A DNA stretch of 64,000 bases, from the NCBI GenBank assembly GCA_040429635.1, contig CP158972.1:3293501-3357500 (forward strand). Direction: 5' to 3'. The notes beneath the pieces are model-generated. The model was not told where the DNA came from. It made no database searches and saw nothing but the letters and a program-made list of their open reading frames with translations. Position 1 is the stretch's first letter. Every line of letters begins with the position of its first letter. The stretch is from Tamlana crocina. GTDB taxonomy: Bacteria > Bacteroidota > Bacteroidia > Flavobacteriales > Flavobacteriaceae. The position numbers and the translations under genes are program-made. Shown one piece after another: positions 19,301-26,843 of the stretch.

Positions 19301-19565
19301 ATCCCGATGTACCTCCCCAATAATCTGTTGCTCCGGGTAAAACAAAAGGGAAGTCTGTTTTTTGATTGGAAAAACCAATTAAATAAAAACGGTCTTCCCA
19401 TCCAAAATCATGCTCTAAAAACTTAGTATACTCAGAATTTGCAAGCGCAAATTCTGAGCTACTGTTATCTGATTTTCCTATTTGCCATATTATTGATTGT
19501 TGTGCATTTAAAAATGTACAACACCCCAAAAAAAGCACTAAATATTTAAATTTTAAATTTTTCAA
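16329..19565 (-). CDS. GH92 exo-alpha-mannosidase with N-terminal rhamnogalacturonan-lyase-type beta-sandwich
   Basis: This 1078-residue enzyme has a signal peptide (about 1-21) and an extra N-terminal region. Residues about 25-200 start I-W-Q-I-G-K-S-D and resemble the carbohydrate-binding domain III of PL4 rhamnogalacturonate lyases. The GH92 part (about 305-1075) begins Y-V-D-T-K-I-G-T-G-H-S-R-W. It has F-V-E-G-N-A-W-Q (candidate general acid Glu) and G-D-E-D-Q-G-Q-M-S-A-W-F, the calcium/base region of GH92. The +1 loop reads G-N-Q-Q-S-M-H rather than G-N-E-P-C-H-H, so linkage preference may differ from the GH92 at 24384. GH92 enzymes are calcium-dependent, inverting exo-alpha-mannosidases. 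It is 13 bases downstream of the isomerase gene. Confidence 0.92.
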   Translation of the reverse strand: MKNLKFKYLVLFLGCCTFLNAQQSIIWQIGKSDNSSSEFALANSEYTKFLEHDFGWEDRFYLIGFSNQKTDFPFVLPGATDYWGGTSGLAGIRPHEINILFGVNKKPEKGVWKLVVDVLDCNPETPPLFKVNINGKPWQFKLDKGQNTEALKGSNKGTKEQILSIPVPNELIKLGGNKVQLTTLEGSWLVFDQVRLEGPERVELVKPKNAFLRNVEAANYELEVNSNRVQPLLIDVQHLSGTPLLQVKLDNQTIFKETIEHGRNIYEAPMPAVSLSKVSYYSVLLNGKIIQQGTIKRTPQPLNTFADYVDTKIGTGHSRWMIAPGPWMPFSMVKISPDNQSTGWQAGYQPSYESVSTFSHIHEWTMAGLGTFPTNGPLITKIGSPDNPDSGYRSRIDKSTEQAPLGYYSVFLSDYNIKAELTATTRASFQRYTYPKNKLNSRILVDLQIPSEYKYNIEEAYFKKVNDYKIVGYSKQISPSVWGEGHYRKHYIENGDEPKEWDAIAQEYTVHFVMEFDSPIKDFGIWVDGDKEGKDDATIINTQELKVNNPEDIVAFVEFNTDKNQVVQSRTALSYVSIHNAELNLNEEITKPFGWDFNSVRAHQKNTWNNLLNRVVITSNNRLEKTRFYSNMYRALVSRNIFSDVDGSWMDAEEQVQKIKDPNGVALGCDAFWNTFWNLNQFWNLVTPEWSSKWVNSQLAMYDANGWLAKGPAGMEYIPVMVAEHEIPLIVGAYQMGVGNIDAEKAFEAVYKMQTTKGQKVGNGYAGNRDLEPYLKYSYVPYNKGRFSNTLEYSFDDFAVSQLAKSLGKEKAYNEFINRGYWWKNAINPNTGYAHLRHSNGEWFPDFDPIKTAGNFQFVEGNAWQLTFFVPQDIPALAAIVGEEELAKRLDDGFNTSSPWRYNAPNELYWDFPVTQGNQQSMHFSFLFNWVKKPWLTQKWSRDIINRYYGFGVSNAYLGDEDQGQMSAWFIMASLGLFQTDGGVRVDPIYEIGSPIFKKTEIHLDAYNGRGESFVIEAKNASFNNKYVQKATLNGRALNNFWFPASELLKGGKLELEMGDKPNKDWGIFKMPSLPNEH

Positions 19566-19579
19566 TTGCCTGTTTTATT

Positions 19580-21346
19580 TTAACATGCTTCATCCTTAAC
19601 AAAGGAAATAATCACTTTTGCCAAACCATTTCCTTTGTTTTCTAAACGATATTTATTGGTTGCTGCTGATACCGCAAATGTTTCAGCGTAATAAAACGTT
19701 TGCTGTTGTTGTGGCACGCTTAGCTCTACAGCAGTACCTTCTACAAGCATAAGAATATGACATTGGTTGTTTGTTTCTATAACCACCTCATCTTCAAATT
19801 CGTACCTATAAATATCATAAAAATGGTCTGGATGTGTTGGTAAATGAATTTTTTGCCAACCTTCTCCTTGTGCTTCAACCGTGGGTTTGGAAATTAAAGT
19901 ATCTTGCACCACCGTTCCTTTGCGGTTAAAGTTTAAGTTTTGAAAAGCTCTTTCTATATTTAAAGGTCTTGGATTTCCTTCTAAATCTAAACGTTGCCAG
20001 TCATACATTTTAAAGGTGTATATATAGGGCGTTGCACTAATTTCTAACACCATATTGTTAATACCAGAGCAGTGTACCGTACCATGAGGAATTAAAAACA
20101 AATCATGCTTTTTTGCAGGCATTTTTTGCACGTACTTTTCAACATCCAACTCTTGCTTGGTTTGGTAACTATTTTCAAGGGCTGCTTTGAATTCTTCTGG
20201 TTTAATATCGTCTTGAAAACCTAAGTAAACTTGCGCGTCATTTTCTGCGTCTAAAATATAATAGGTTTCATCTTGGGTAAAATTTTCACCAAATTCAGCT
20301 TTTATATATTCTGGTTTTGGGTGACATTGTACAGAAAGGTTTCCGCCGTCATAAGTATCTAAAAAATCGAAACGGATTGGGAATTCATACTTAAAACGAT
20401 TTGCAGCCTTACCCAATACGTTTTTATGCTCTAGAAACATCAACATATCGAAAGACACTTCTAACCACCCATTTTGGTCTCCAAATATTAAACCATTTTC
20501 GGGAACAATCATTTCAAAGGACCAAGCGTAATTAGGCACATTAGGATTTAGCCCATCAATATGTTCTTTTATCCAATTACCTCCCCAAACTCCCGGCTCA
20601 AACCATGGTCTTACTCTAAAAAAGTTTTGAGAAATATTAGTTAAACTTTTCCTTAAAGCTTCACCTTCTGTCCAGGTTGGTTCACCTGGACGCTGTTGGT
20701 CTAATATTATATCGAATTTTGGAAGTAATTTCTTTTTTTCATGATTTAAAACAACCCAATCTACAAAGTAAAAGTGTTTGTACATTTGTTTGTGCGGTTT
20801 TACCTTTGACAACCCCAGGTTTGTTATAGCGTTTGCCCGCATTCTGTACTGTAATTCGTTTTTAGGCAAATCTACGTACACTGTGCAGCCTTTAACATTA
20901 GAAAGTGCTGCACCGGTGCCATATACTATTTGTATATCTGTATTGTTTTCAAGTTTTACATTAGCCAACTTTTCTTTCTCAAAATAATCCAGAAGTTTTA
21001 AATCGGTTATTTTTCCAAAAACAGGGTCATCACCATTTAAATATGGTGCTACCATGGCTTCAATATCATTTTCAGATTTTAAACAATCTTGTACATTGAA
21101 GGCGCTTACCGTAAAACCGTTGTCTTTAAAACTTGTTTTTAGACTACTAATTACCTCGTTCCAATCTACGCCTACATACCCATCTATAATTATTGTTTTT
21201 TCTGTTTTTAATCTATTCGCTAGACTTTTATATCCTAGTGCTATTTCACCTTCAACCAACTTGTGTATAGGGTTAATATTATAAGTATCTGTGTTTGGCA
21301 CTTCGCTAACTACAGGTAACAAATTTTGACTCGTTTCTCTATTCAT
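19580..21346 (-). CDS. Two-domain class I mannose-6-phosphate isomerase with degenerate kinase-like N-terminus
   Basis: This 588-residue cytoplasmic protein has a C-terminal type I phosphomannose isomerase cupin region (about 240-585). Its zinc ligands are recognisable in S-V-Q-C-H-P (Gln340, His342), D-E-T-Y-Y (Glu360) and P-H-G-T-V-H (His425). The enzyme interconverts mannose-6-phosphate and fructose-6-phosphate. About 200 residues precede it. That part looks like a nucleotide-kinase fold (strand I-I-I-D-G-Y, then V-Y-V-D-L-P and R-M-R), but the P-loop position reads G-Y-V-G-V-D-W with no lysine, so ATP phosphorylation is unlikely. It sits between two GH92 genes, linking mannose release to glycolysis. 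A standard manA is also present at 45384, so this one may be specialised or regulatory. Confidence 0.8.
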   Translation of the reverse strand: MNRETSQNLLPVVSEVPNTDTYNINPIHKLVEGEIALGYKSLANRLKTEKTIIIDGYVGVDWNEVISSLKTSFKDNGFTVSAFNVQDCLKSENDIEAMVAPYLNGDDPVFGKITDLKLLDYFEKEKLANVKLENNTDIQIVYGTGAALSNVKGCTVYVDLPKNELQYRMRANAITNLGLSKVKPHKQMYKHFYFVDWVVLNHEKKKLLPKFDIILDQQRPGEPTWTEGEALRKSLTNISQNFFRVRPWFEPGVWGGNWIKEHIDGLNPNVPNYAWSFEMIVPENGLIFGDQNGWLEVSFDMLMFLEHKNVLGKAANRFKYEFPIRFDFLDTYDGGNLSVQCHPKPEYIKAEFGENFTQDETYYILDAENDAQVYLGFQDDIKPEEFKAALENSYQTKQELDVEKYVQKMPAKKHDLFLIPHGTVHCSGINNMVLEISATPYIYTFKMYDWQRLDLEGNPRPLNIERAFQNLNFNRKGTVVQDTLISKPTVEAQGEGWQKIHLPTHPDHFYDIYRYEFEDEVVIETNNQCHILMLVEGTAVELSVPQQQQTFYYAETFAVSAATNKYRLENKGNGLAKVIISFVKDEAC

Positions 21347-21390
21347 CTTTTAATATTTGAGGTTAACTTCTTTCTTATTGAAGTTCTTTA

Positions 21391-24132
21391 CTATTGTTTA
21401 TTTATATTCACAGGAGGAGGGGTTTGCAAGCCCCATTTTTTATTGGGAGTGTTACCTAACCATATTTCTAACTCTCCACCAGCAGCAAAATCATCATGAT
21501 AAAACCAAAAGTTATTTAGCTCTTTTCCGTTTAATTTTGCTTTTTGTATGTAGCAATTTTCAGCAGAATTATTGTATGTTTTAATAACAAACTCTTTTCC
21601 TTCATAATACTTATTATCAAGTTTTATAGTGACTTTATCAAAAACAGGGGCCGTAATTTCATAGAAAGGCTTTTGAGATTCTGTTCCTATAATATTAAAT
21701 AACCCTATTGACATTAGTGCGCTAACGCCTCCCATTTGCCCTTGGTCCTCGTCATGGCCTCCCCAACCTAAATCTGGGGTAATACCTCCATAAGCTTTTT
21801 CATTTACTTGTCTTACCCAATATTGAGTAAGCCATGGAGCATTGGCGTAGCTGAATACATGCGCATTAGAACACCCAGGTTGGTTAGCATAACTTACATA
21901 GCCTTTACTGTAGCTGTAAACAAAATCGCTATCTTTTCCTTTATCGAAGGCAAAGTTTAATTTGTCCCATAACACTTCATCACCGCCCATTAATTTCGTA
22001 AGTCCTGGAATATCATGAGACACCCCCCAAGTTGCTTGCCACGCATTAGCCTCTACATAACCCCAACCTCGCAGTGGGTCGTTATGCGTAAAATTCCCTT
22101 TATGGTCTACAGGAAACAGTAGTTTATGCTCTTCGTTAAAACACTTTTTCCAAGATTCAGACCTTTTAATAAAGTAGTTATAATCCTCTGTTTTGCCTAA
22201 TTTATAAGCCATTTGAGCTGCTCCCCAATCTTGAAATGCTGCTTCTATATTAATACCTGCATTATTGGGCCACCATCCATTTTCAACATAAAATTTTAGG
22301 TCGTGTTTAAAGAACTCGCCTCCTCCCATCATACCCCCGGGCATATGGTTTTTCTTAATTTGCGCAAAAGCATTTTCAGGATCGGTTTTAGTAAGTATGT
22401 CTTTCATGTAAGCACTTACTATAAGATTTGTTGACGGGCACCCAGTCATGATAAATGAATATCCTCCACCAGAAGGCCCTCGCGGTAATAACCCGCCATT
22501 ATTTGAATAGGCCACCATTGAAGAAGCCATGTCGTCTTGAATTTCTGGCCAAGCTAAACCCCACAGCACATTCAAGTTCCATTGGGTTAACCAAAAAGCA
22601 TCAGAATTGTACATATTATGTTTTACCTTACCGCTGGTATCTACACCTGGATTTTTAACTTTGAAAATAGCATCTGTTGTAAACCCATCGGTTAAGTTTC
22701 CTGAGTTTACCATTTTGCCTGTTGTACGGTCTGGATAATCTCCGTTTACATCATTAATCCGGTGACGCCCAAGCAATACATGCCATAAATCTGTATAGAA
22801 TTTTATACGTTGTGCTACGGTACCTCCTTCAACTTTTATATTGCTCATCCAATCGTTCCATTGGTTTCTGCTATCCTGTGCTACACTATCAAAATCCCAA
22901 GTGGTGCATTCTGCCTTTAAATTATTTCGCGCATTTTCAATACTGGTATATGAAATGGCTATTTTTAACTGCACCTCATCTCCTGCTTTAGATTTATACT
23001 TCATGGACACCCCTCCATTATCACCTTTTAAAGTTGAAATATCTGTAAAGTTTTTGTCTTCATTCCAACCATCAAACGATTTCCATTTTTCATCAACCTG
23101 AACAACAAAATAAATTTTAACATCTTTAGGCCCCACATTATAAGCTCTATCTACAGAACTAATTGAGCCTTCAAATTCTTTATTATTAATTTTAGTAACA
23201 TTGGCATTGGCCATTCTACTGTTACCTAATAAACCGCCAAGCGACAACAGCAATTGCGACTCAACATCTTCTGTCCATTTAAATCGGTAAAAGCTAACAC
23301 GATCGGTAGAAGTTTGCTCTACCCACACTTTACTATCTGGCAGGAACACACGGTGGTAGCCTGGTTGTACAATTTCATCGTCGTGTTTAAAAGATGATTT
23401 CCAAGCCTGTTCGCCTTTGGTTGGATTTACAGAAGCTAAGGTTGGCATTAGGTTTAGCCCTGAAAGTGTCCAGGCGTGAATTTGAGGGAATCCTAATATG
23501 CTATCGGATTTATGAGCGTAACCACCACCACTATTATTCCAATTAATGGTCATTGGTGCGGCACTAATTACACCATAGGGGCGAGAACCTGTTGCGAATA
23601 AAAAAAAACGTCCTCTGTTGGTTTCTATATAGGGGTCTACCCACTCTACTGGGGTAGTGTATTGATTAGGGGATGTATAAACCTCAATTTCTGAAAGTCC
23701 TGATTTTTCACCTACGGATTCTTCAATTATAAAACGTACATTTTGTGTACTTTTTTCCTCAAACTCAACCGCTATAGCACTTCCATCGCTTGGCAAATCT
23801 ACATTAATAGTACTACCATCACTAAACAACAATTTACCTTTTATTACTCTGGCAGTTGGGTCTGGATGATTATAAACAACTACTTTATTAATTAATTGGG
23901 TACGTTCCCAAGCAAGCTCAACCCATGCTTGTTTAGATTTCGCCATCCAATTACCCTGATTCTTTATTGCTATAATGCCATCATTAATTTTTGAGCTATT
24001 ATTTTTTTTGTTTAGAGAGGATGAAGCATTGACTTTTGCTTTTGAGGCAATGCTTAAAGACTTGGCATACAGTGATTGACCACTCCATACCATTAACACA
24101 AAAAACAAGATACCAAACTTGAAGTTTTTCAT
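21391..24132 (-). CDS. GH92 alpha-mannosidase with N-terminal F5/8-type carbohydrate-binding domain
   Basis: The 913-residue protein has a signal peptide (about 1-23) and a discoidin/F5-8-like domain (about 27-150: N-D-G-I then W-V-E-L-A-W...N-K-V-V-V-Y-N and S-E-I-E-V-Y). The GH92 region begins near W-V-D-P-Y-I-E-T. It departs from the canonical family in several places: the acid motif is V-E-A-N-A-W-Q instead of E-G-N, the acidic loop reads H-D-E-D-Q-G-Q-M-G-G-V, and the +1 loop is A-N-Q-P-G-C-S-N-A-H. It is therefore a divergent GH92 with an uncertain linkage. It has its own promoter with an internal palindrome (24205-24234) and is followed by the isomerase and a second GH92, making a co-transcribed group. 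Confidence 0.9.
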   Translation of the reverse strand: MKNFKFGILFFVLMVWSGQSLYAKSLSIASKAKVNASSSLNKKNNSSKINDGIIAIKNQGNWMAKSKQAWVELAWERTQLINKVVVYNHPDPTARVIKGKLLFSDGSTINVDLPSDGSAIAVEFEEKSTQNVRFIIEESVGEKSGLSEIEVYTSPNQYTTPVEWVDPYIETNRGRFFLFATGSRPYGVISAAPMTINWNNSGGGYAHKSDSILGFPQIHAWTLSGLNLMPTLASVNPTKGEQAWKSSFKHDDEIVQPGYHRVFLPDSKVWVEQTSTDRVSFYRFKWTEDVESQLLLSLGGLLGNSRMANANVTKINNKEFEGSISSVDRAYNVGPKDVKIYFVVQVDEKWKSFDGWNEDKNFTDISTLKGDNGGVSMKYKSKAGDEVQLKIAISYTSIENARNNLKAECTTWDFDSVAQDSRNQWNDWMSNIKVEGGTVAQRIKFYTDLWHVLLGRHRINDVNGDYPDRTTGKMVNSGNLTDGFTTDAIFKVKNPGVDTSGKVKHNMYNSDAFWLTQWNLNVLWGLAWPEIQDDMASSMVAYSNNGGLLPRGPSGGGYSFIMTGCPSTNLIVSAYMKDILTKTDPENAFAQIKKNHMPGGMMGGGEFFKHDLKFYVENGWWPNNAGINIEAAFQDWGAAQMAYKLGKTEDYNYFIKRSESWKKCFNEEHKLLFPVDHKGNFTHNDPLRGWGYVEANAWQATWGVSHDIPGLTKLMGGDEVLWDKLNFAFDKGKDSDFVYSYSKGYVSYANQPGCSNAHVFSYANAPWLTQYWVRQVNEKAYGGITPDLGWGGHDEDQGQMGGVSALMSIGLFNIIGTESQKPFYEITAPVFDKVTIKLDNKYYEGKEFVIKTYNNSAENCYIQKAKLNGKELNNFWFYHDDFAAGGELEIWLGNTPNKKWGLQTPPPVNINKQ

Positions 24133-24204
24133 TTTTTTTCTAAAGAGTTTAAATGTTAATTATTTTATTAGGCAGTACTTATAATTTAACGTGTAGCAAC
24201 AAAA

Positions 24205-24234
24205 CAAACTTATATGTGCATACATATGAACAAA
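24205..24234 (-). promoter_or_regulatory. Bacteroidota promoter for the GH92-isomerase-GH92 operon
   Basis: On the minus strand a -33 TTTG (24231-24234) is followed by an 18-base spacer and a -7 TAAGTTTG (24205-24212), which is a perfect TAnnTTTG. The start codon at 24132 lies about 73 bases downstream. The spacer is filled by a palindrome (24213-24226). Confidence 0.6.
24213..24226. promoter_or_regulatory. Candidate GntR/HutC operator inside the promoter spacer
   Basis: TATGTGCATACATA is an inverted repeat (TATGT...ACATA) close to the HutC-type consensus GT-N-TA-N-AC (here GT-G-CA-T-AC). It sits exactly between the -33 and -7 boxes, an ideal repressor position. A related copy is at 56567. 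The GntR/UTRA protein at 15500 is the natural candidate to bind, by inference. Confidence 0.5.
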
Positions 24235-24383
24235 TATATAATTTATTTTGATACTTTACCTCTTTTTGGTGTTTTTTAACTCTTTAAAGACATTTAGAAA
24301 CTTAAAATTTAAGGATACTAAAGACTATATATCTTAGAAAAATGAAGACTTGCTTAAAGTGAAATACTATTTAATTCCTTTAA

Positions 24384-26735
24384 CTAATATTTACCCATTT
24401 CAAAAATTAGTTCTCCGCCACTAATAATTTCATTGTGATTAATATAATTTCTGTCAATTTTTTTTCCGTTTAGCATTATAGATTTAACCACAAAATTTTT
24501 ATCTGTTAAATTGTTGGCTTTAATCGTAAACATCTTATTATTTGGCAATCTAATTGTAGCTTCCTCCACTTGCGGCGCACCTAAAACATACTCCCCTCCA
24601 GTAGGGTTTACGGGATAGAACCCTAAGACCGAAAACATGTACCATGCAGACATTTGTCCACAATCATCATTACCCATGAGACCATCTGGCTTGGTATAAT
24701 AATACTCGTCTACCAATGTTTTTATTATTTTATCTGTTTTTTCTGGAGCATTGGTATATTTATATAAATAAGGCAAGTGATGACAAGGTTCATTTCCATG
24801 CCAATATTGCCCATATGTACCATGAATGTTCCATACTAAAGTTTTCACTTCTGGTTTAGATTTTGAAAAAAACAATTGGTCTAGTTTTTTTTCAAAGGCC
24901 TGTTTACCTCCCATAAGTTGTTGTAAACCGGGAATATCATGAAGCACATGAAACTGATAATGAAATGCATTTCCCTCGGTAAAATCTGCCCCCTCTAACC
25001 ACTCACCCACTACCTCAGTATTATCTACCTGCTTTTTAAAAACGCCATTGGCATTTTTACCGCGCATAAATCCGCTTTCTTTATCATACACATTTTTGTA
25101 ATACCCAGCTCTATTGTAAAGAAAGCTAGCCTCTTTTTGTTTACCGAGTTTATCGGCAAGTAATGCCGCTGCATAATCATCATATATGCCTTCTAGCAAT
25201 CTGGATACTGTTTCTCTTCCATCGTCAATTGAAGAGAGCTTAACATCAAAGGGTATATATCCAAATGAATCTATTAACTGTACATGGTTTCGATAATGAG
25301 GTTTAGTAACAGAAGTCCAAACAGCATCAAAAATGTCATCATCTGTATAATGATTGGGTTTTATGCCTTTTAAATACGCATCTACAATTACTGGTACCGC
25401 ATGATTACCTACCATAGTATGAGTTTCTTTACCCCATAGTTGCCATCTTGGAAGATATTTATTAGCCTCTTTAGGATTTAGAGAATCGGTTGCCATATGC
25501 GCATAACTATCTAACATTGATGTATTAATATCACTAACCAAATCTGGACTTAAAATAGTGTACATTGGGTTTGCGGCCCTAAATGTATCCCATAATGATA
25601 ACGTTGAGTAATATTTACCATTGGAAGCCTTTTTTACTCCTGCGCTGGCGCTTTGGTAGCTGCCATCTACATCGGCTATGTTGTTGGGTTGTATATATAA
25701 ATGGTATAGAGATGTGTAGAAAGCTTGTTTTTTTTGGTTAATTCCTTTAATGTTAATGCGCTTTAATACATCATTCCATTTTTGGTTGGTATTCTGCCTA
25801 ACAGTATCAAAACTATTCCATGAAGAAATTTCGGTTTCTAAATTCTTTTTTGCTTCTTCAATTCCAACGGTGGAAACACCTATTAAAACTTCTAAGACTT
25901 GGCTGTTACCCATCTCAAAATCAATAAAATACCTAGGCGCTTTTTCTTTTTTATTATTTGGAGCAGGCAACTCTTTCTTGCTTACAACAGGTTTATTAAA
26001 TTTTATTACATAGTATAAATCTCTGGCAGTCCACTCTCGAGCTTTTCTATAACCTGACAACATATATTCGTTCTCAAACTGTTGGGATGCTTCCAATATA
26101 TTTGAGGATATGGTGTTAATATCCCAAGACACACCATACTGTAAATCAATGAGTAGTTTGGCTTCCTTAGGGTTCTGAAAAGTATATTTATGATAAGCCA
26201 CATGTTCTGTAGCAGTTAGCTCTACATTAACATCAAAATCGTCTAAAAAGACTTTATAATATCCAGGTTGGGCTATTTCTGTTTCTTTTCTATATGTTGA
26301 TTTAAAGTTAAAGCGCGATGCACTATCAATTGTATCTGTATTAAGTGGAAGCAATAAAATATCTGACATTGATGGACAACCAACCCCATTTAAATGTGTT
26401 TGGGTAAAACCTATCAACCAAGGATCGTTGTATTGATAGCCTGCAACGTGGTCCATTTCATAACCCTTATAATAGGTATTGTAAGATTCTGGGCTTGGTT
26501 GGACCATTCCATGTGGGGTTGTTGCCCCAGGAAATGTGTGGCCTTCATTTTGAGTGCCTATAAAAGGGTTTACGTATTGCGTATAATCTGTGTCTTTAGT
26601 TTCATTTTGACACGAAAACAATCCGATAGCAATTAAAACAAAAAAGCCTTTTTTTAAGAGTAAACTTAAGTACGTTTTTCTCTCTAAATTTTTAACGTTG
26701 TAACAGTTAATTGCTTTTCCCATAATGTTATACAC
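24384..26735 (-). CDS. GH92 alpha-mannosidase, lipoprotein, canonical type
   Basis: This 783-residue enzyme is a lipoprotein (I-G-L-F-S-C-Q). Translation may begin at the ATG at 26735 or at the in-frame ATG at 26723. The GH92 fold starts Y-V-N-P-F-I-G-T and carries F-T-E-G-N-A-F-H-Y (candidate general acid), W-H-G-N-E-P-C-H-H (the +1 subsite loop) and G-N-D-D-C-G-Q-M-S-A-W-Y (acidic calcium/base motif). All key family motifs are intact, and the G-N-E-P-C-H-H loop is the one closest to characterised alpha-1,2-mannosidases as I recall them. It should trim terminal mannose in the periplasm or at the surface. The upstream gap has a weak relative of the GntR palindrome near 26768. Confidence 0.93.
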   Translation of the reverse strand: MYNIMGKAINCYNVKNLERKTYLSLLLKKGFFVLIAIGLFSCQNETKDTDYTQYVNPFIGTQNEGHTFPGATTPHGMVQPSPESYNTYYKGYEMDHVAGYQYNDPWLIGFTQTHLNGVGCPSMSDILLLPLNTDTIDSASRFNFKSTYRKETEIAQPGYYKVFLDDFDVNVELTATEHVAYHKYTFQNPKEAKLLIDLQYGVSWDINTISSNILEASQQFENEYMLSGYRKAREWTARDLYYVIKFNKPVVSKKELPAPNNKKEKAPRYFIDFEMGNSQVLEVLIGVSTVGIEEAKKNLETEISSWNSFDTVRQNTNQKWNDVLKRINIKGINQKKQAFYTSLYHLYIQPNNIADVDGSYQSASAGVKKASNGKYYSTLSLWDTFRAANPMYTILSPDLVSDINTSMLDSYAHMATDSLNPKEANKYLPRWQLWGKETHTMVGNHAVPVIVDAYLKGIKPNHYTDDDIFDAVWTSVTKPHYRNHVQLIDSFGYIPFDVKLSSIDDGRETVSRLLEGIYDDYAAALLADKLGKQKEASFLYNRAGYYKNVYDKESGFMRGKNANGVFKKQVDNTEVVGEWLEGADFTEGNAFHYQFHVLHDIPGLQQLMGGKQAFEKKLDQLFFSKSKPEVKTLVWNIHGTYGQYWHGNEPCHHLPYLYKYTNAPEKTDKIIKTLVDEYYYTKPDGLMGNDDCGQMSAWYMFSVLGFYPVNPTGGEYVLGAPQVEEATIRLPNNKMFTIKANNLTDKNFVVKSIMLNGKKIDRNYINHNEIISGGELIFEMGKY

Positions 26736-26767
26736 TATTATTTGAATTATATTAAAACATCATTGTT

Positions 26768-26779
26768 TACCTATACAAT
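26768..26779. promoter_or_regulatory. Weak relative of the HutC-like operator
   Basis: TACCTATACAAT matches 9 of 12 positions of the TGTCTATACATT copy at 56569-56580 and lies about 33 bases upstream of the GH92 start at 26735. The left half-site is poor, so this may be chance. Confidence 0.2.
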
Positions 26780-26843
26780 ACGGTGTCATAGGGGTTTAAA
26801 ATTGTTGCGTAAATATTTTAAACTCTATTAAATTGTACTATTC

